Positions 28,114-40,500 of a stretch of 64,000 nt of DNA are shown here, piece after piece. Position 1 is the stretch's first letter. Each line of letters begins with the position of its first letter. This DNA comes from Coemansia sp. RSA 487 (Eukaryota > Kickxellomycota > Kickxellomycetes > Kickxellales > Kickxellaceae): assembly GCA_027577595.1 (NCBI GenBank), contig JANBRJ010000073.1, positions 1 to 64,000 of the forward strand, given 5' to 3'. The notes beneath the pieces are model-generated. The model was not told the origin of the DNA, made no database searches, and saw only the letters and a list, made by a program, of their open reading frames with translations. The position numbers were made by a program, and so were the translations under genes.

Positions 28114-29972
28114 GCTCTTTTTATTTAGATTTTTCCATGCCATACACTCAAAAATGGTTGTTTATAATATAGGCTATATAAATGGACGACAGCCAACTCA
28201 TATGGCAGGGGTTTTTATCAAACTAAATAATATGAATATGGAACAAATTGAGTTTAAGCTAGTCAGTAAAGCTATATTTTGATTTTGACAAAGCTTCATT
28301 ATCTTTCTTGACGTTATTCTGCCAGCTGGCTGCCCTTGTGTACTTCTTGGGATGGTGATGCTAGGGATTGCGACACCGCTTAGAGCCCTAGTATGTGTCT
28401 GGCAAAAATGACACACGTTGCTCCGCAAAGCCAGAATAAGCTCCACCACTTGTGCTCCAGATACATTAGTGTGTGAGTATTTATACCCTAGTATATATAT
28501 ATATATATACACTCTCATTTGTTAATATGTTTCGACAGGCATAAAACCAATGTGTTAAGAATATAGACTACTTGTGCTACTGCTACTTTCACAATAATTG
28601 TTATTAGTTCAAAGTGGTTTTGAAACGGAACTAACGTTCCTTGTATCTTTTCATGAGCATCCTGGCATTTATAGCCGTACAAACACTACAAAAACTGAAC
28701 TAGATAATTGGGAAGTATACGATATATGCTTCCCAACAATATGACTGACTCGCACAGAGTCAACTATACTGTGGCTTGGATCGGCATCGAGTCATTATCA
28801 CAGTAGTGGTCAGGCTTACATCATGGGTTATATCGACCATATAGCCGTCCATGTCGATTGCCAGCGCCTAGTCCGTCAGAATAAAAAGGAGGATAATGAT
28901 GCAAAAGATACAAACCGATCATCGTGAAGACTTAAAAACAAAGTAGTCTCAACATGTTTTGATGTGGTAAAAAGATGAGGAAATGTTGACAATGCCGTAG
29001 GCATTTTATACTTGTCCCGTTGCCAGCTTCGAATTCCGGTAAAGCCTAATTTCAAAGTCTAGGGTCCGATACCCTGTGTCGAAATTGCCCACTTTGAGCG
29101 TGTAAGAAACCGTGCTTAATGAACAAAAGGGTCCGTTCCTGAATGCTTGCTCAAACTTGGCCAATCATTCGCTGGAACCGGGCAAGTCGACTTGGCACGT
29201 CGTGCCTTGAACAATGAACCATATGCATAGAGAAAACCATCAAGTCCCTTTCCAGACCTCTCTTAAAAATCGTATGGCTCTTTTTTATTTGAACGCTCCA
29301 TGAAGGAACAGTCTATTTTCAAAGAGGCTATTTATTGAGCAATAATCAGCTTGTTGACCTGCATATTTTTTGTTCAGACCTTGGGCTGCTGTTCCAGTCT
29401 GGTCGCGCACAAGCCAAGTACGCGAAATAATGAAGAAACTAAAGCACACACGAAACGCAAAGCAAGTCAGCTAAAGCATGAATATACGTAAACTGGAGCA
29501 TGTTTTGCAGCTATTTGAAAACAAGAAGCCTTCAAGAAAGCTGAACGCCAAAATAAACCGTGCTTTTATTTTTGGACCACCATAACGAAATGACTTTGAA
29601 TCAAAAAAGACTTGCCATTCCATTCCCACACATACATGAGAAGAAACCACATTTGGCAACTGAATGGCTGCTAATTTCGGCTCAATCAGTATAAACCGAC
29701 TACAAAATACCAGGAATCTGGAGCTTCACAAACACAAGGAACGGGTGTTCCGGAACCCTGCACACGCGTCTCCTTTTCTCCCCTTTTCTTCTGCTTAACT
29801 CAACAAGTGCAAGCAAAAACTAAGGCTGTGTAAAAAGCTCTACATTTTTTGAGTTTTAGGAAAATTCTTGGCTCGGTCTCAGCTGCTTGCTTCACACGAC
29901 GCTAGGAAGCTTTTGTAAGGAGAATGGAAAAATGATTTTTATTTTGCTGATGACTTGGATTTGAAACCTTCA
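28114..29972. other. Intergenic, 1.9 kb, no gene seen
   Basis: A short AT dinucleotide run lies at 28491-28510. The rest shows no ORF with a motif and no tRNA. A B-box-like TTCGAATTCC near 29027 lacks a matching A box and stem. Confidence 0.6.
28491..28510. repeat. (TA)n microsatellite
   Basis: About nine uninterrupted TA units flanked by G and C, in intergenic sequence. Confidence 0.9.
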
Positions 29973-30715
29973 ATGCCATCTACTTTTCTCTTATCTTTCC
30001 TTCAACATTTGCCATTCTTTTTCTTGAAACTATTATCTCATTACATTGGATTTTGAGTTGTACATCCCGAACTTGAACGTTTGTATCTGCCTCCCAATAA
30101 CGATGTGCGTGCTCCACCAGCATCGTCAACAACTACACATGTCGCGTTTGCTGAAGCTAAACCAGCAGTTCCACATTATGCCCTGCAAACTGGGGAATAC
30201 ATCAATAGCTGCAACAAACCTAAATGCAGTGGCGATGAGATTATGGCAGCGCCAATCAACACCCGCACCGCATTCTCCGGATCCAAGCCAGCTGGATCGG
30301 TTAGCCAGATCAGAAAATCTGCCAGCATTCGCGTTTTCTTGAGGAATGGAGTTTACGCATCTACTTTTGTCCCCCAGTCGCTCGGCGCGCATTATGCACA
30401 ACCGACATCAGCACGCACTAACGACTGTGCAAAGCGTGTATGCACTGGCTACAATCCAGCAAATAATCCAATCAATACACGCTCCATCCTCTCGAGCCCC
30501 ATTCGTGACTTCAAATCTCCAGATAACAAGACGCCCGTGCACTCGATCATCAACGGCTACTTATATATCATCGCCTGGATTCAAGCCGGTTGGTGCCCAC
30601 TATGCACTGCCGACAGCGTCACGTACCGGCAGCTGCGCAAGGCCATCCTGCACCTGCTATAAGCCGTCAAAGGCGCTATCTCCTACCTGCGCCTTTATCT
30701 CCTCTGGAGCTAGCT
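29973..30715 (+). pseudogene. Cys-repeat, possibly secreted protein gene, apparently broken
   Basis: An ATG at 29973 begins a hydrophobic leader-like stretch. In the same frame after one interruption comes a long open region of about 200 codons. It contains two copies of a Cys-bearing unit, with a third in a neighbouring frame. The units share the pattern (G/P)xHYA-x(2)-T-x(4)-C-x(4)-C-(S/T)-x-x-x-P or close to it, and start near 30163, 30388 and 30592. Low-complexity Pro/Ser/Thr linkers separate them. At the 3' edge a GTAAGT donor-like site follows the third unit (30720), so a further exon is possible. Two Cys per unit and the leader suggest an extracellular or wall protein. I do not recognise the unit. 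The reading frame is broken at least twice unless unusual introns are used. Confidence 0.4.
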
Positions 30716-30723
30716 GGCCGTAA

Positions 30724-31233
30724 GTATTATTGCTTTATTTCTTTTCATGAATGATGATAAGCCGCAGGTATCCATTTGCTAGTTCCTGTGATATTCCCTT
30801 TTGCCAAATAGTATCATTGCATGTACGTATGCCATCCTCAATGGTCATCACTTCTCTCGATTAATTTATTATGAACTGTTTTTGATATCATATACCCTTT
30901 GTGCCGATATGTTGTGATTTCTTGATCCGTTGTTTCTTTTTCATTCGGTGTGGCTTTCATAGAAACGCAGCATTAAACAGTAGCTTTAAAGAAGTCGTTT
31001 ATCCATTTATCGTGTGACTTGTCATTATTTGATAAAAAATTGCCAATTTATTCAGCTGAATTTTTCCCATATGCCACATAGCCCCCTTGCCTTATCTGAT
31101 ACATGCATGTACGAGTCAACATTTGACCATAATTAAATACCATTAGCATCATCGACTCTTGTTTTCACCTTAGTTGATGCATCCTTTATTTTTTCTCGCT
31201 TCCTTAACCTTTAAAGCATTTGTAAATATCACT
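30724..31233. other. Intergenic, no gene seen
   Basis: AT-rich promoter-side sequence of the F-box-like gene. The ORF of that gene extends to an ATG at 31174, but homology with its paralogue begins at the ATG at 31234, so the extra 20 residues are probably not translated. Confidence 0.5.
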
Positions 31234-32943
31234 ATGTCTCGTTTGTCTCCTTTTCAGAAACTGCCATTACATATCGCCGAAGCAATCGGTCGTTATCATA
31301 TTGGGCTACAACGCCATACTGCTGGCCCTGTTGAATACTATCTCGCATATAAAAAGCGTAAAAGAGAGGAAGCAAGAAAGGCATGGCTTGTGTTGCACGA
31401 CGTCAGCTACACTTGGAGGATACTTGCCCTGGAACAACTCTTCAGAGAGGTAAGTCTGAAGCTTACGACAATCATTGACCAAAGCACATTTATTTCTACG
31501 ATAACGTTGGAGGACGTTACGGAAAATTATTTGGAGATTTGCCCCTACGTCAAAGCGTTCAATATTGAAATTGACAACATCGTTGAGAGACCAAACGAGG
31601 AGCAGTTCCAGACTCTCAAACAGGTGTGGCCCCGCGACCTCGTCTTCCCAAAGGTACTATCATTGTCATTGCGCATTATATACTTGCGGGGAGCCGTTGG
31701 GATAGGCAGTGCAGATAAAGACGCGTACTTTACTTGGGTTATACAGCGTATTCGATCGTCGCTTCCCAACCTTCAGAATGCTACATTGTTGAATTTTGAT
31801 GGCACAAGGCTTTCTATACGCCCGACCACTCTTTTTCCAGGGAAATGGGAATCTGGCCTGTTCTCCGCGGAACTGCTCAGATTATTTAATCGACAACCAC
31901 ACGTAAATCCAAATCCAGACTTTATGATCCCCAGTACCTTTATCCATACCGCTCCCGAACTCACTGGCTTTAACTGCGGCAATAAAATGGATAGCGAGTT
32001 TGCGCGTTGGGTCATAAAAATGGAGGCAGTTACACTAGAATCATTGGACTTTGGTGATTGCACACCGGAGACATTCAAGGCCATCATGTTCGATAGCAAT
32101 GGTCAATTGACATTGTTTCCTAGACTCAAAGAGCTAAAAGTCGATATGAAAACAGATGAAACTGGATTCGAAACGGAAAAGACACTAGCCCCGTTTCCAA
32201 TACTGCGACGTCTCAGCCTGCATTCAAGCTATATTTTCAATGACGATACGATATTCAGAGGAAATAGTGATACGTTGGTCGATTTGGACATTGCCCTTGG
32301 CACTCTGTGTGTTGGCGTTTTCCAAAAGCACAAAGCGTTTTCAGAAGGAAATTATCTACAGCTCCGCCACGTTACAGTAGCTTTAGCCGATGACGATGAT
32401 GATTATAACGCATTGAGCGCTGAGGATTTCACGCAATCCGCTTTCAGCCTTATTTCGTCAGCAACTCAAACGTTAACGATTGATGCTTGTATTTCATACA
32501 AACACATCATGGGTGTCATCCCTACATGTTCTTTTGTAGACAACATACAAATCCTTTATCTTCCAAGAGTGAAGCTGAGCCTGCTGGAGATGTTCAATAT
32601 GATTACGTACTTGCCGAATATGTCAGATTTCTGTTGTTTACTTAGAGAAATTGACTCGGAGCTAGACATAAAGCAAGGTATAGGTATAGCTAACCAGCTC
32701 TATCCACAGTTTTATCCACTTAGCCATCGACTCAAATGCTGGCATGTGGATTTTATACATGAAGGAGCATTTGAGCCTATCGCCGTTTCAGCAGCTACGC
32801 TTGCTGTTATGTGTCCTAGTCTTACATTTGTTGATTTGTGCTCTGTCCGGGACAGGAGACTCAACGAGATTCGGGATATTCTCGTCAGTTGTTTACAAGA
32901 CAAATTCGGCGAAAGGATAAAAAGGCTTTTTGATCGCCATTGA
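31234..32943 (+). CDS. F-box-like protein with leucine-rich C-terminal part, copy A
   Basis: The protein has 569 residues from the ATG that matches the paralogue start (MSRLSPFQKLPLHIAEAIGR). Residues 5-70 look like a divergent F-box: a Leu-Pro pair, a hydrophobic helix, then WLVLHDVSYTWRILALEQLF, with the Trp-Arg common at the end of F-boxes. The remainder contains irregular strand/helix units with repeated LxxLxL-type spacing (for example ELKVDMKTDE, LRRLSLHSSYIF, LVDLDIALGTL) consistent with a degenerate LRR-like solenoid. Such proteins usually act as substrate adaptors of SCF ubiquitin ligases. The target is unknown. The copy at 33339-35036 is inverted, tail to tail, with 395 bp between stops. 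The nucleotide composition is AT-rich compared with the core genes. Confidence 0.7.
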   Translation: MSRLSPFQKLPLHIAEAIGRYHIGLQRHTAGPVEYYLAYKKRKREEARKAWLVLHDVSYTWRILALEQLFREVSLKLTTIIDQSTFISTITLEDVTENYLEICPYVKAFNIEIDNIVERPNEEQFQTLKQVWPRDLVFPKVLSLSLRIIYLRGAVGIGSADKDAYFTWVIQRIRSSLPNLQNATLLNFDGTRLSIRPTTLFPGKWESGLFSAELLRLFNRQPHVNPNPDFMIPSTFIHTAPELTGFNCGNKMDSEFARWVIKMEAVTLESLDFGDCTPETFKAIMFDSNGQLTLFPRLKELKVDMKTDETGFETEKTLAPFPILRRLSLHSSYIFNDDTIFRGNSDTLVDLDIALGTLCVGVFQKHKAFSEGNYLQLRHVTVALADDDDDYNALSAEDFTQSAFSLISSATQTLTIDACISYKHIMGVIPTCSFVDNIQILYLPRVKLSLLEMFNMITYLPNMSDFCCLLREIDSELDIKQGIGIANQLYPQFYPLSHRLKCWHVDFIHEGAFEPIAVSAATLAVMCPSLTFVDLCSVRDRRLNEIRDILVSCLQDKFGERIKRLFDRH

Positions 32944-33338
32944 ATAGTTTTCAGCTTCAGTATCTTTAGCATCATGCTTTGAATTGGCTATATTCCGATT
33001 AAGCAAATATTTATTTTGCCAATATTCCTGGGATAACCTGGGTTGTATGCATACTACATGATGTTGTGGTGTTGGCTGCAACTCTATCAGTTGGTGCGAA
33101 TTTAGGAATCGCGCCTTTTGAATGCATTCGAGTGGATAATGGTAGCTATTTCATCACATTTGCCTTTTCTAGTCTAAAGCTTACCAAGGAGGTATGATTC
33201 AGTAAATGCAAGTGGCTTTTTAAACATTCATATTTTCCAGCATTTTCAGAATGACAAAACAGCAGAAGAATTTGAGTGATTCCAAAAGTTAACTTTTTAA
33301 AGGTGATTGCTCGTTTGCGAAGAAAAAACATTAAATGT
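32944..33338. other. Spacer between convergent F-box-like genes
   Basis: No gene seen. It must hold both 3' ends and polyadenylation signals. I see AT-rich sequence but no hairpin or repeat long enough to note. Confidence 0.6.
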
Positions 33339-35036
33339 CTATTCATGGTAAAAGAGCGGCTTTATCTTTGCAGCATACTTTTTGTATCCCTCGGTTACAA
33401 GAAACATCGATAGCCCATGGTTGTATGATTTTCTTTTGTCGTGCGGCAGGTCTGTAAATGTAAACTTTGTGCAGAGAATCGCAAGGGTTATCGACATCAA
33501 TGCAATTGATCTTGTTGTGATGCTATTTGTGTGTGGAAGCATCCAACACCTTAAGCGATGACTTAGCGGATAATAATCGGCGTAAAGATCTTGTATGAGT
33601 TTCTCTCGTTTTTTACTCAGCTCTGGACCAATTCCTCCAGGAAGACACGCAAAGTCCGTCACATTTGGCAAAAGCTTGATAAGATCTAGCATATCCAACA
33701 AAACCAGCTTTGCTTCTCCCAGATCAAGGACTCGGATATTTTCCACAACACGATTTGTAGTAATTGCATCGGCTAGTGGATGTTGCGGATTATAGTCACT
33801 AATCTTGAACGATCGGGTTTCTGGTGCTATAAGGCTGGTCGCAAAACTAGCAAACGATTCAATTCCCATCTGTTCTATGTTTATTCTAGAGGTTTTCCTT
33901 GCAGCTATGTGGCGAAGCTTTGAATACTTTCCACCCGAAAACACATTGTACCGCTCCACAATTTCCATGAGGTTGGTATCAAACGTGATGCTTAGGTACT
34001 CCAAAGTGTCACTGTTTCCTCTAAACAGCGTGTCGTCTGAGAATGTGTATGTAGTCGGCCAATTTAGATGAGTTAAAGCTGGAAATGGAACGATGGATTT
34101 GTCTAGGCTCAGCATATCTTTGGCTTTAACATATGAAATGAGGTCAAAATCAAGCTTTTGCAGTTTTGGATATGTCATCGGTCGGTTGTCATCGTCGTAA
34201 AATAACTTCCTCAGATTCTCGCAACAAAAATTGACAATATCCAGCGACTCTAGCATAGGTGCAGATATTTGGACAATATAATGAAACAGGTCGATATTGA
34301 TCGAGCAGTTAAAGCGCAAGCTGGTAAACCCCGAGAAGTTTTGCATGAATATGCAATTTCTGTCTATATGGATTGAGTTGACGCTGAATTCGAGTCTTTT
34401 CACTTTAGCAAAGATAGATGAGAAAAGGCGATCTGCTTTCAATTCTACGTAGGACAATGCCGTGGATTTTGGCATATACATGTAGGGTATGTTGGAATAA
34501 ATTTTCGCCTGTTGAAGCATAGGGATCGACGTTGGTATATGCTGCGCAATCCAGGTGATCATCTCGCTTTCAGCAACATTGCCTTTTGCATTTAATTGGA
34601 GTATGATGCCAACTAAGCTAATTGACAATGAACGGGCTGAAGGAAACACCAAACCTTCGGGCCAAGCTGTATAGAAGGCCATGAGCTTCTCCTCGCTTGG
34701 TTTATCTGCCAAGTAGCAGATATCAATGTTGACTTTTTTGACATAGTTGTAAAGCTCGATGTTTTTCTTTTTGATACCGCGTGGCAAACGAGCGAATGTG
34801 AATCTGCTTTTCTCGATCCTTGCTGCTACTGTGAACGTAACCTCGTTGCAGAAATAGCTGAGAGCGAGTATTCTCCAGGAATAGCTGATGTCATAAAGCA
34901 CAAGCCATGCGTTCTTTTGATGCTTTGATTTTGCTGTTTTAGAGGAGTAGGAAAACCGACTTGTACTGACATAATGTCGAGCAATAGCTTCGGCAACGTG
35001 AAGTGGTAGGGTTTGAAGTGGGGATAAAACAGACAT
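33339..35036 (-). CDS. F-box-like protein with leucine-rich C-terminal part, copy B
   Basis: The protein has 565 residues from the ATG giving MSVLSPLQTLPLHVAEAIAR. An upstream in-frame ATG at 35324 would add 96 residues of Phe/Ser/Thr-rich sequence that the paralogue lacks, so I reject it. The F-box-like region (5-70) ends WLVLYDISYSWRILALSYF. The C-terminal part again shows LRR-like units. A block shared with copy A, containing FSDDTLFRGNSDTLEYLSI, lies in the middle. Near the end the two share a hydrophobic helix, LPNVTDFACL and YYPLSHRLRCW. It probably serves as a ubiquitin-ligase adaptor, as for copy A. The sequences are clearly homologous but diverged, so the duplication is not recent. 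Confidence 0.7.
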   Translation of the reverse strand: MSVLSPLQTLPLHVAEAIARHYVSTSRFSYSSKTAKSKHQKNAWLVLYDISYSWRILALSYFCNEVTFTVAARIEKSRFTFARLPRGIKKKNIELYNYVKKVNIDICYLADKPSEEKLMAFYTAWPEGLVFPSARSLSISLVGIILQLNAKGNVAESEMITWIAQHIPTSIPMLQQAKIYSNIPYMYMPKSTALSYVELKADRLFSSIFAKVKRLEFSVNSIHIDRNCIFMQNFSGFTSLRFNCSINIDLFHYIVQISAPMLESLDIVNFCCENLRKLFYDDDNRPMTYPKLQKLDFDLISYVKAKDMLSLDKSIVPFPALTHLNWPTTYTFSDDTLFRGNSDTLEYLSITFDTNLMEIVERYNVFSGGKYSKLRHIAARKTSRINIEQMGIESFASFATSLIAPETRSFKISDYNPQHPLADAITTNRVVENIRVLDLGEAKLVLLDMLDLIKLLPNVTDFACLPGGIGPELSKKREKLIQDLYADYYPLSHRLRCWMLPHTNSITTRSIALMSITLAILCTKFTFTDLPHDKRKSYNHGLSMFLVTEGYKKYAAKIKPLFYHE

Positions 35037-37512
35037 GATAGCAAAAACAAACAAAATCAAAGGATTGTAGAAATAGTACTTATTTAGAGTGGTAAAGATG
35101 AACTGGGAAGAAAAGAAAAAGAAATGCAGGTTGAGCAAAAACAAACTATTAAAAAAGAATTGGCTGGTTGATGTTTTACTTGTAGGAAAAAATGTGTCAA
35201 TGCTGATCTCACTTTTTTGGAAATCTAAAAAGCTTATTGTCACTTTTCTTGTCACTAGGAAAATACATTGCGCAAGCACTTTGGTCTGAGCTTTTTGGCT
35301 CAGTTTATAGCTCAATGGCTTCATTTTCTGTTTATTTTGAAAACCGTTATTGACAATTTTATGGTAAAGGCTAAAAGAACATTATACCGGCCAGAAAAGA
35401 TATTGCTTGTTATATAGTCTTTTTTGGTACACGAGCTATTTGTACCAGTGGTCGGTGATTAAATCCACAGAAGCCAAACATTCTTACAGATACGCACACT
35501 CCTGCCCATGCAATCGATAGAGCCTACATCACAGTATGATACTGCAGCCGTCGTTCGAGCCTTGCTGCTGACTTGTATTTTGATTTTGTTACGAGTTTTC
35601 AAGAATGATTGACACAGAGTATGCGCCTGCCACGCTATCATCTTTGATGGGCATTGCTCTTTAGTTCATATAGTAAACTTGAATATATTATCCTACAGGT
35701 GTTTAAATACGAAGGGTAGAATTGAAAAAGGAATATGTTTGTAAATGAAAAGCATTTGTAGCATTAGGAATGTTAAGGTAGCATTATTTTCATATAATGG
35801 CGTTGCACAGAATCAGCTGTGTTTGTAAGAAGATACCATGTCCATGTGTTTTGCTGTTAGTAAACAATAACGTCCGTTGCCAAGTTATACTAGCAATCCG
35901 TAGCCAAATCACCATCAACATTCGCAGCTTTCCACTTCCCAGACATTATTGTGCGTGTTTTGACAGCCTTCAGCCTGTCCAAAGCGCTTGGTTAGATTTA
36001 TAAAACAATCCAACTGGTTGTGGGAAAATCAAAGAATCACTGGAAAGAAAGATGTTGGTCCATATTATATCGATGAAACATTTTTGATCAGTTGGAAAGA
36101 AAGATACGAAATTATGTCGCCCTTTATCATCTACATGTGCATTATATTCGCATGCTAAAAAAGAAAAATTAAGGATTACAGCATCAGAAATCATCCTGTC
36201 TTGTCATAAACTATGAAACAAGACATCCACTCTTGTGACAGCCTACGATGATGCTACTACTAACAAACCACAGCTAATTCTAGACCATACTTCCTTCGTG
36301 AAGAAGATTAATAAATACGACATGAACCCCAATACCGCGGTTATTCTGCTGATGAGTAAAAGTGAAAAGTAAGCTAAACGAGGCATTTTGTAGGTATTAT
36401 TACAGAGACGGTTTGTATCTGTCAGTACGAGCATCAATTCTTGACCTAAATGTACGCGACAAGATAATTGTGATTATAGCAAACTTATATTTATCTGAAT
36501 CGCCAGTGAAAGTAAGTTATCCTGATACAGCTTCTACTTGATGGCGGAACATTACACAAGCAATATTTTCAATGATGATACACCCACCAGTATTGACCAT
36601 CTCTTAGGAGAATGATACAGATGCTGGTTACGGTCAAAGTTATAAAGTGAAACAAGTGGAATCTAGCCAATTACAATAACAGAATGAGTAATAAAATAAA
36701 AACTCAGTATCTAGCGCCGTCATGGGTGAGTCCGAAAAATTATGTCAGAACCAAAGTATATCTCTCCTGCATTCAATGCCATGGAATTGTTAGTGAATAA
36801 AGTTGACTGATAAAATATAATGAAAAAGGAAACCAATAAAAGTGAAAAAGCAACAAAATGAATCAAAAGCTCACGATAAATCAACCTCTTGTAAATATTA
36901 TTATCCAAGTGGAAATAATATCAGTGTGAAATTTTAAACGTTAGCAAGGAATCCCAGCTTCGCTTGCAAGATCAGCGATTCGTTTTAAACGCTTTTAAAG
37001 CATCCAAACGATCTGCAGTGGAAATGACTGGAGCATACCAGAATATTTATTTTGCGGATGATGTCAGTCAGCTATCATCGCCATACTATGCAATCGCTGA
37101 GATCGACAACCAATGAATCATGTCACTACAATACTGGTGCTGAGCCAGTATACAGTATATAATATCACACATGCAATGGGCCAAGCAGGAAGCCATATAA
37201 GCCAGAAATTGATCTTCCAATTTTGCAATCAGTTAACTTGGATGTATAGCTTGCTACAAAGCGGTTTACGAGCATTTTAAACAGGTTTCAGCAAACATCT
37301 TTTAAAACAAACCACTTGTGCATAAACTCAATTGTAATAACCTTTTTAGTATTACGTTTGCTACCCTTTTGCACTTCCATTCAAAGGCGCTGCGGTAACG
37401 CAAATTTATATTATTTGGAATCCAAAACATTTATAAAAGACTACAGCTTTTAACATCATTTCCCTTTTTAGCCAGTGGGTTTATTGCCACTAAAGCTTTT
37501 CACTTTACATAG
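35037..37512. other. Intergenic, 2.5 kb, with one coding-like scrap
   Basis: This is the largest gene-free stretch. At about 36925-37113 (plus) an open frame of some 60 codons without an ATG reads like real protein (for example AYQNIYFADDVSQLSSPYYA) and then stops. It may be a remnant or an exon of a lost gene. Everything else is AT-rich with no motif. The last 100 bp should hold the promoter of the ABC transporter. Confidence 0.45.
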
Positions 37513-40500
37513 ATGTTCGATGTAATACGCTCTTTTGTGCAACAAACCAAGACTGCATTACTACTCAAAGTTTGCATGCTGCTTTTTCTTGCAATTAAAG
37601 GCAAGAAATCTCCTTTTATTCGTCTGAATGACACTCGTGCCCTGCTTTTCTATTCAGCTCTCTCTGTTCTTGCTGCTCAACAGTATACTGGTTGGGTTGC
37701 AATCCACTCTCTGCTGTCTATTGCAGCACTACCGATCCTTACCCAATACTCTGCTGGAGTCTACCCATTCCAGCTGACCAACATATTTGGCATATACAAA
37801 GCAATGAACGGAAACGACTTTGGAGTTGGCCACAGCATTGTCTCCACTGCAATCCATGCGTACCTTTTACTTGCTAGTTATGACAAGAAGGACCTGTCTT
37901 TTCTCGCAGATATAAAAAGTATACTGCTTTACACAGACGAGCTCCGTCTGGCAAACATCCAAAAGGTTCGTGATATTGTTCTTGACAATATGAAGAAACT
38001 TCCAGAAAGAATGTGCTTGTCTAATGTTGCAGACGAATTCTCATATGATGTGAATGAGCCCCTATTTCTTCTACGTGCAATTGCCAGGATGATGTGGCGC
38101 CCAATGCTCCCATTATACATACTTTCGGCAATCACAAGCATGCTATCTGTTGCTAGCGCAGTTGCACAAAGCCGTACTATACATTTTATTGATTTGCCAG
38201 CAGAACATAGCTGGTATTCAGGTTACATATATGTGATTCTCGAGATTGCTTTACTAGCTGGCTCAAAGCAGCTATATAGGGTTAAATTATTTATGGATGA
38301 AGAAGTCAATCGTGTGATCAGTGCATTGAAGCTTCACTTATTTCGCCTGCCACTCCTAAACAAGGGCCTCCAAAAGGACAGACTTATAAACAGAGCTCAG
38401 AATAATATAGAAATTATGCTATATGAATTAAAAGATACACAGTTTATTATTTCTTCATTTGCTGGTGTATTTTCGGTATTTGTGCCTCTATACATCCACC
38501 TTCGATGGCTGGCATTGATTCCCTTGGGTGTCGTTTTGGTAGACTTCTTTTTGAAGATTATTCTTCAAAAAATGTTTGGTCCAGGGCATTTGTGGACCTC
38601 TTACCACCATGAATATGATGGCAGAGTTGATGAGATTTACCACAACATAAAGTCGATTAAGATGTTTGGCTGGGAAAAGATGTATGTCGACCCAAAGATC
38701 CAAAAATATTGGGAAAGATTTGATCACAAGGAAAAGATTCCGTGGTATGCACCAATTGCCAGGATTTCTTATTATGTTTACAGAGTAATTTTTCTAACTT
38801 ACCAGCATGTAGCATCATTTCTGATGTTCTACCTATACCTTCAACACAGCGCAAGATCATCAAACACAATGTCAGCAGCAGATATGTTTTGGATGGATGG
38901 TCTTATCAAGAATATGCAATGGAGAGTTGAAGGTTTTATAACAGGATTCAGGTCGCTAAGTGAGTTTATAGAAAGTAATCACATGGCTGAAAAGGCACTT
39001 AGGGGCAACTATATTAATACCTTGCCCCATTATCCGATAGATACATCAAGGGCGCAAAATGATGAGCATGAAATCTCTACCGACTATTCAAGGTCGTCAA
39101 TCTGTGTAGACAATGGTGAATTCACCTAGAATAAGAAAGATCCTGTTTTAGCTGGCGTTTCGTTGTCAGCAGAAGGAGGTGAGCTTGTTGCAGTGGTTGG
39201 CAAAATAGGATCAGGAAAGTCATCACTGTTGTTGTCTATCTGTGGCGAGGTTGAAATGACTGGTGGAACAGGTGCTGTTGTTGGCTCGATGGCTCTGGTA
39301 GAACAAACGCCTTGGATTATGAGCGGCACACTGCGCGAAAATATACTGTTTGGCCGTGAGTATAATGAAGATTATTACAACAAGGTAATCTATGCCTGTG
39401 CTCTAACTGAAGACATTAACAACTGGGCTAACAGAGATATGACATTGATTGGCGAGCGTGGTATCAATATCTCTGGCAGACAAAAGGCACGGCTTGCACT
39501 TGCAAGAGCTGTCTATTCACGAGCTGATATATACATATCGGATGACCCGCTATCTTCTGTTGATGCACATGTGAAGCGACACATTCTTCACCATGTTATC
39601 ATGGATTCTGGATTGCTTGCCGGAAAAATCCGCATAGTGTCTGTTAATATGCAGAGCCTATTGCCATACTTTGACAAGGTATTGAGGCTTAGTGACAGTG
39701 GAAAAGTGACTGTATCTCAGAATACACGGCAAGAATATCAACTATTAACAGATGATTTAGATGATTTATCAGATAGTGACAATACTTGTCCTGAGTTCAG
39801 CAATGAGAATAATGCTGACCAGGAATTAAATCCAAAAGATGATACAGATAACAAAGTTGAAGATAGTGAAGCCATTCCAGGAATAGCTAGAAAGAACTGG
39901 AGTAACTGGGATCATGCAAAATATGTTTTAAAGGTATGTGGTGGACCTTCTCTGGCTATAATTTTATTCTTAGCACTACTTGAACCAATTTCACGATTTA
40001 TTTTCGATGGCTATAAGCTGGATGCACTTAGGGACCAACAAAATACTGTCAACTTATCTAGCAAAGCTATTCAAAGGTACATACTTATTGAAATGCTCAA
40101 AGAGGGCTGCACTTTTATAATTCGTGAAATTTATTACTACATCAGTGGAACAGTTTCAGAAGAGTACCTCAATCCTCAGATCAAAAGCATGTTTATTAAT
40201 AGGCTAATCCATGCACCATTGGCACTATTTGACAGCACTACAAGACAGGAGATATCCTCAGCATATAATAATGGCACTGAAGCAATGTCTAAGTATATAC
40301 CAAAGTTTTTGAGTCAAAAGATTGCTGAGATTATGAAAGCCATATTGTCGATATACAGAGTTGGAACAAATGCACCACAATTGCTGATATTTGTTCCAAT
40401 GTTTGCGTGGGCAAGCACTGCGAGAGATTCAATTGGAGCACCTGTAGCTTTGTCGTTGGAAAAGATAGAAACCCAAGTGTTGATTGACCAAGAACAAGTA

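Noticed and set aside
29021-29045. Possible tRNA or pol III B box (TTCGAATTCC)
   Set aside because: It lacks the leading G of the T-loop box, and no A box or acceptor stem can be paired within 100 bp.
35037-35324. 96-residue N-terminal extension of the second F-box-like gene
   Set aside because: It is open by chance, Phe/Ser/Thr-rich, and absent from the paralogue, which begins at the matching Met.
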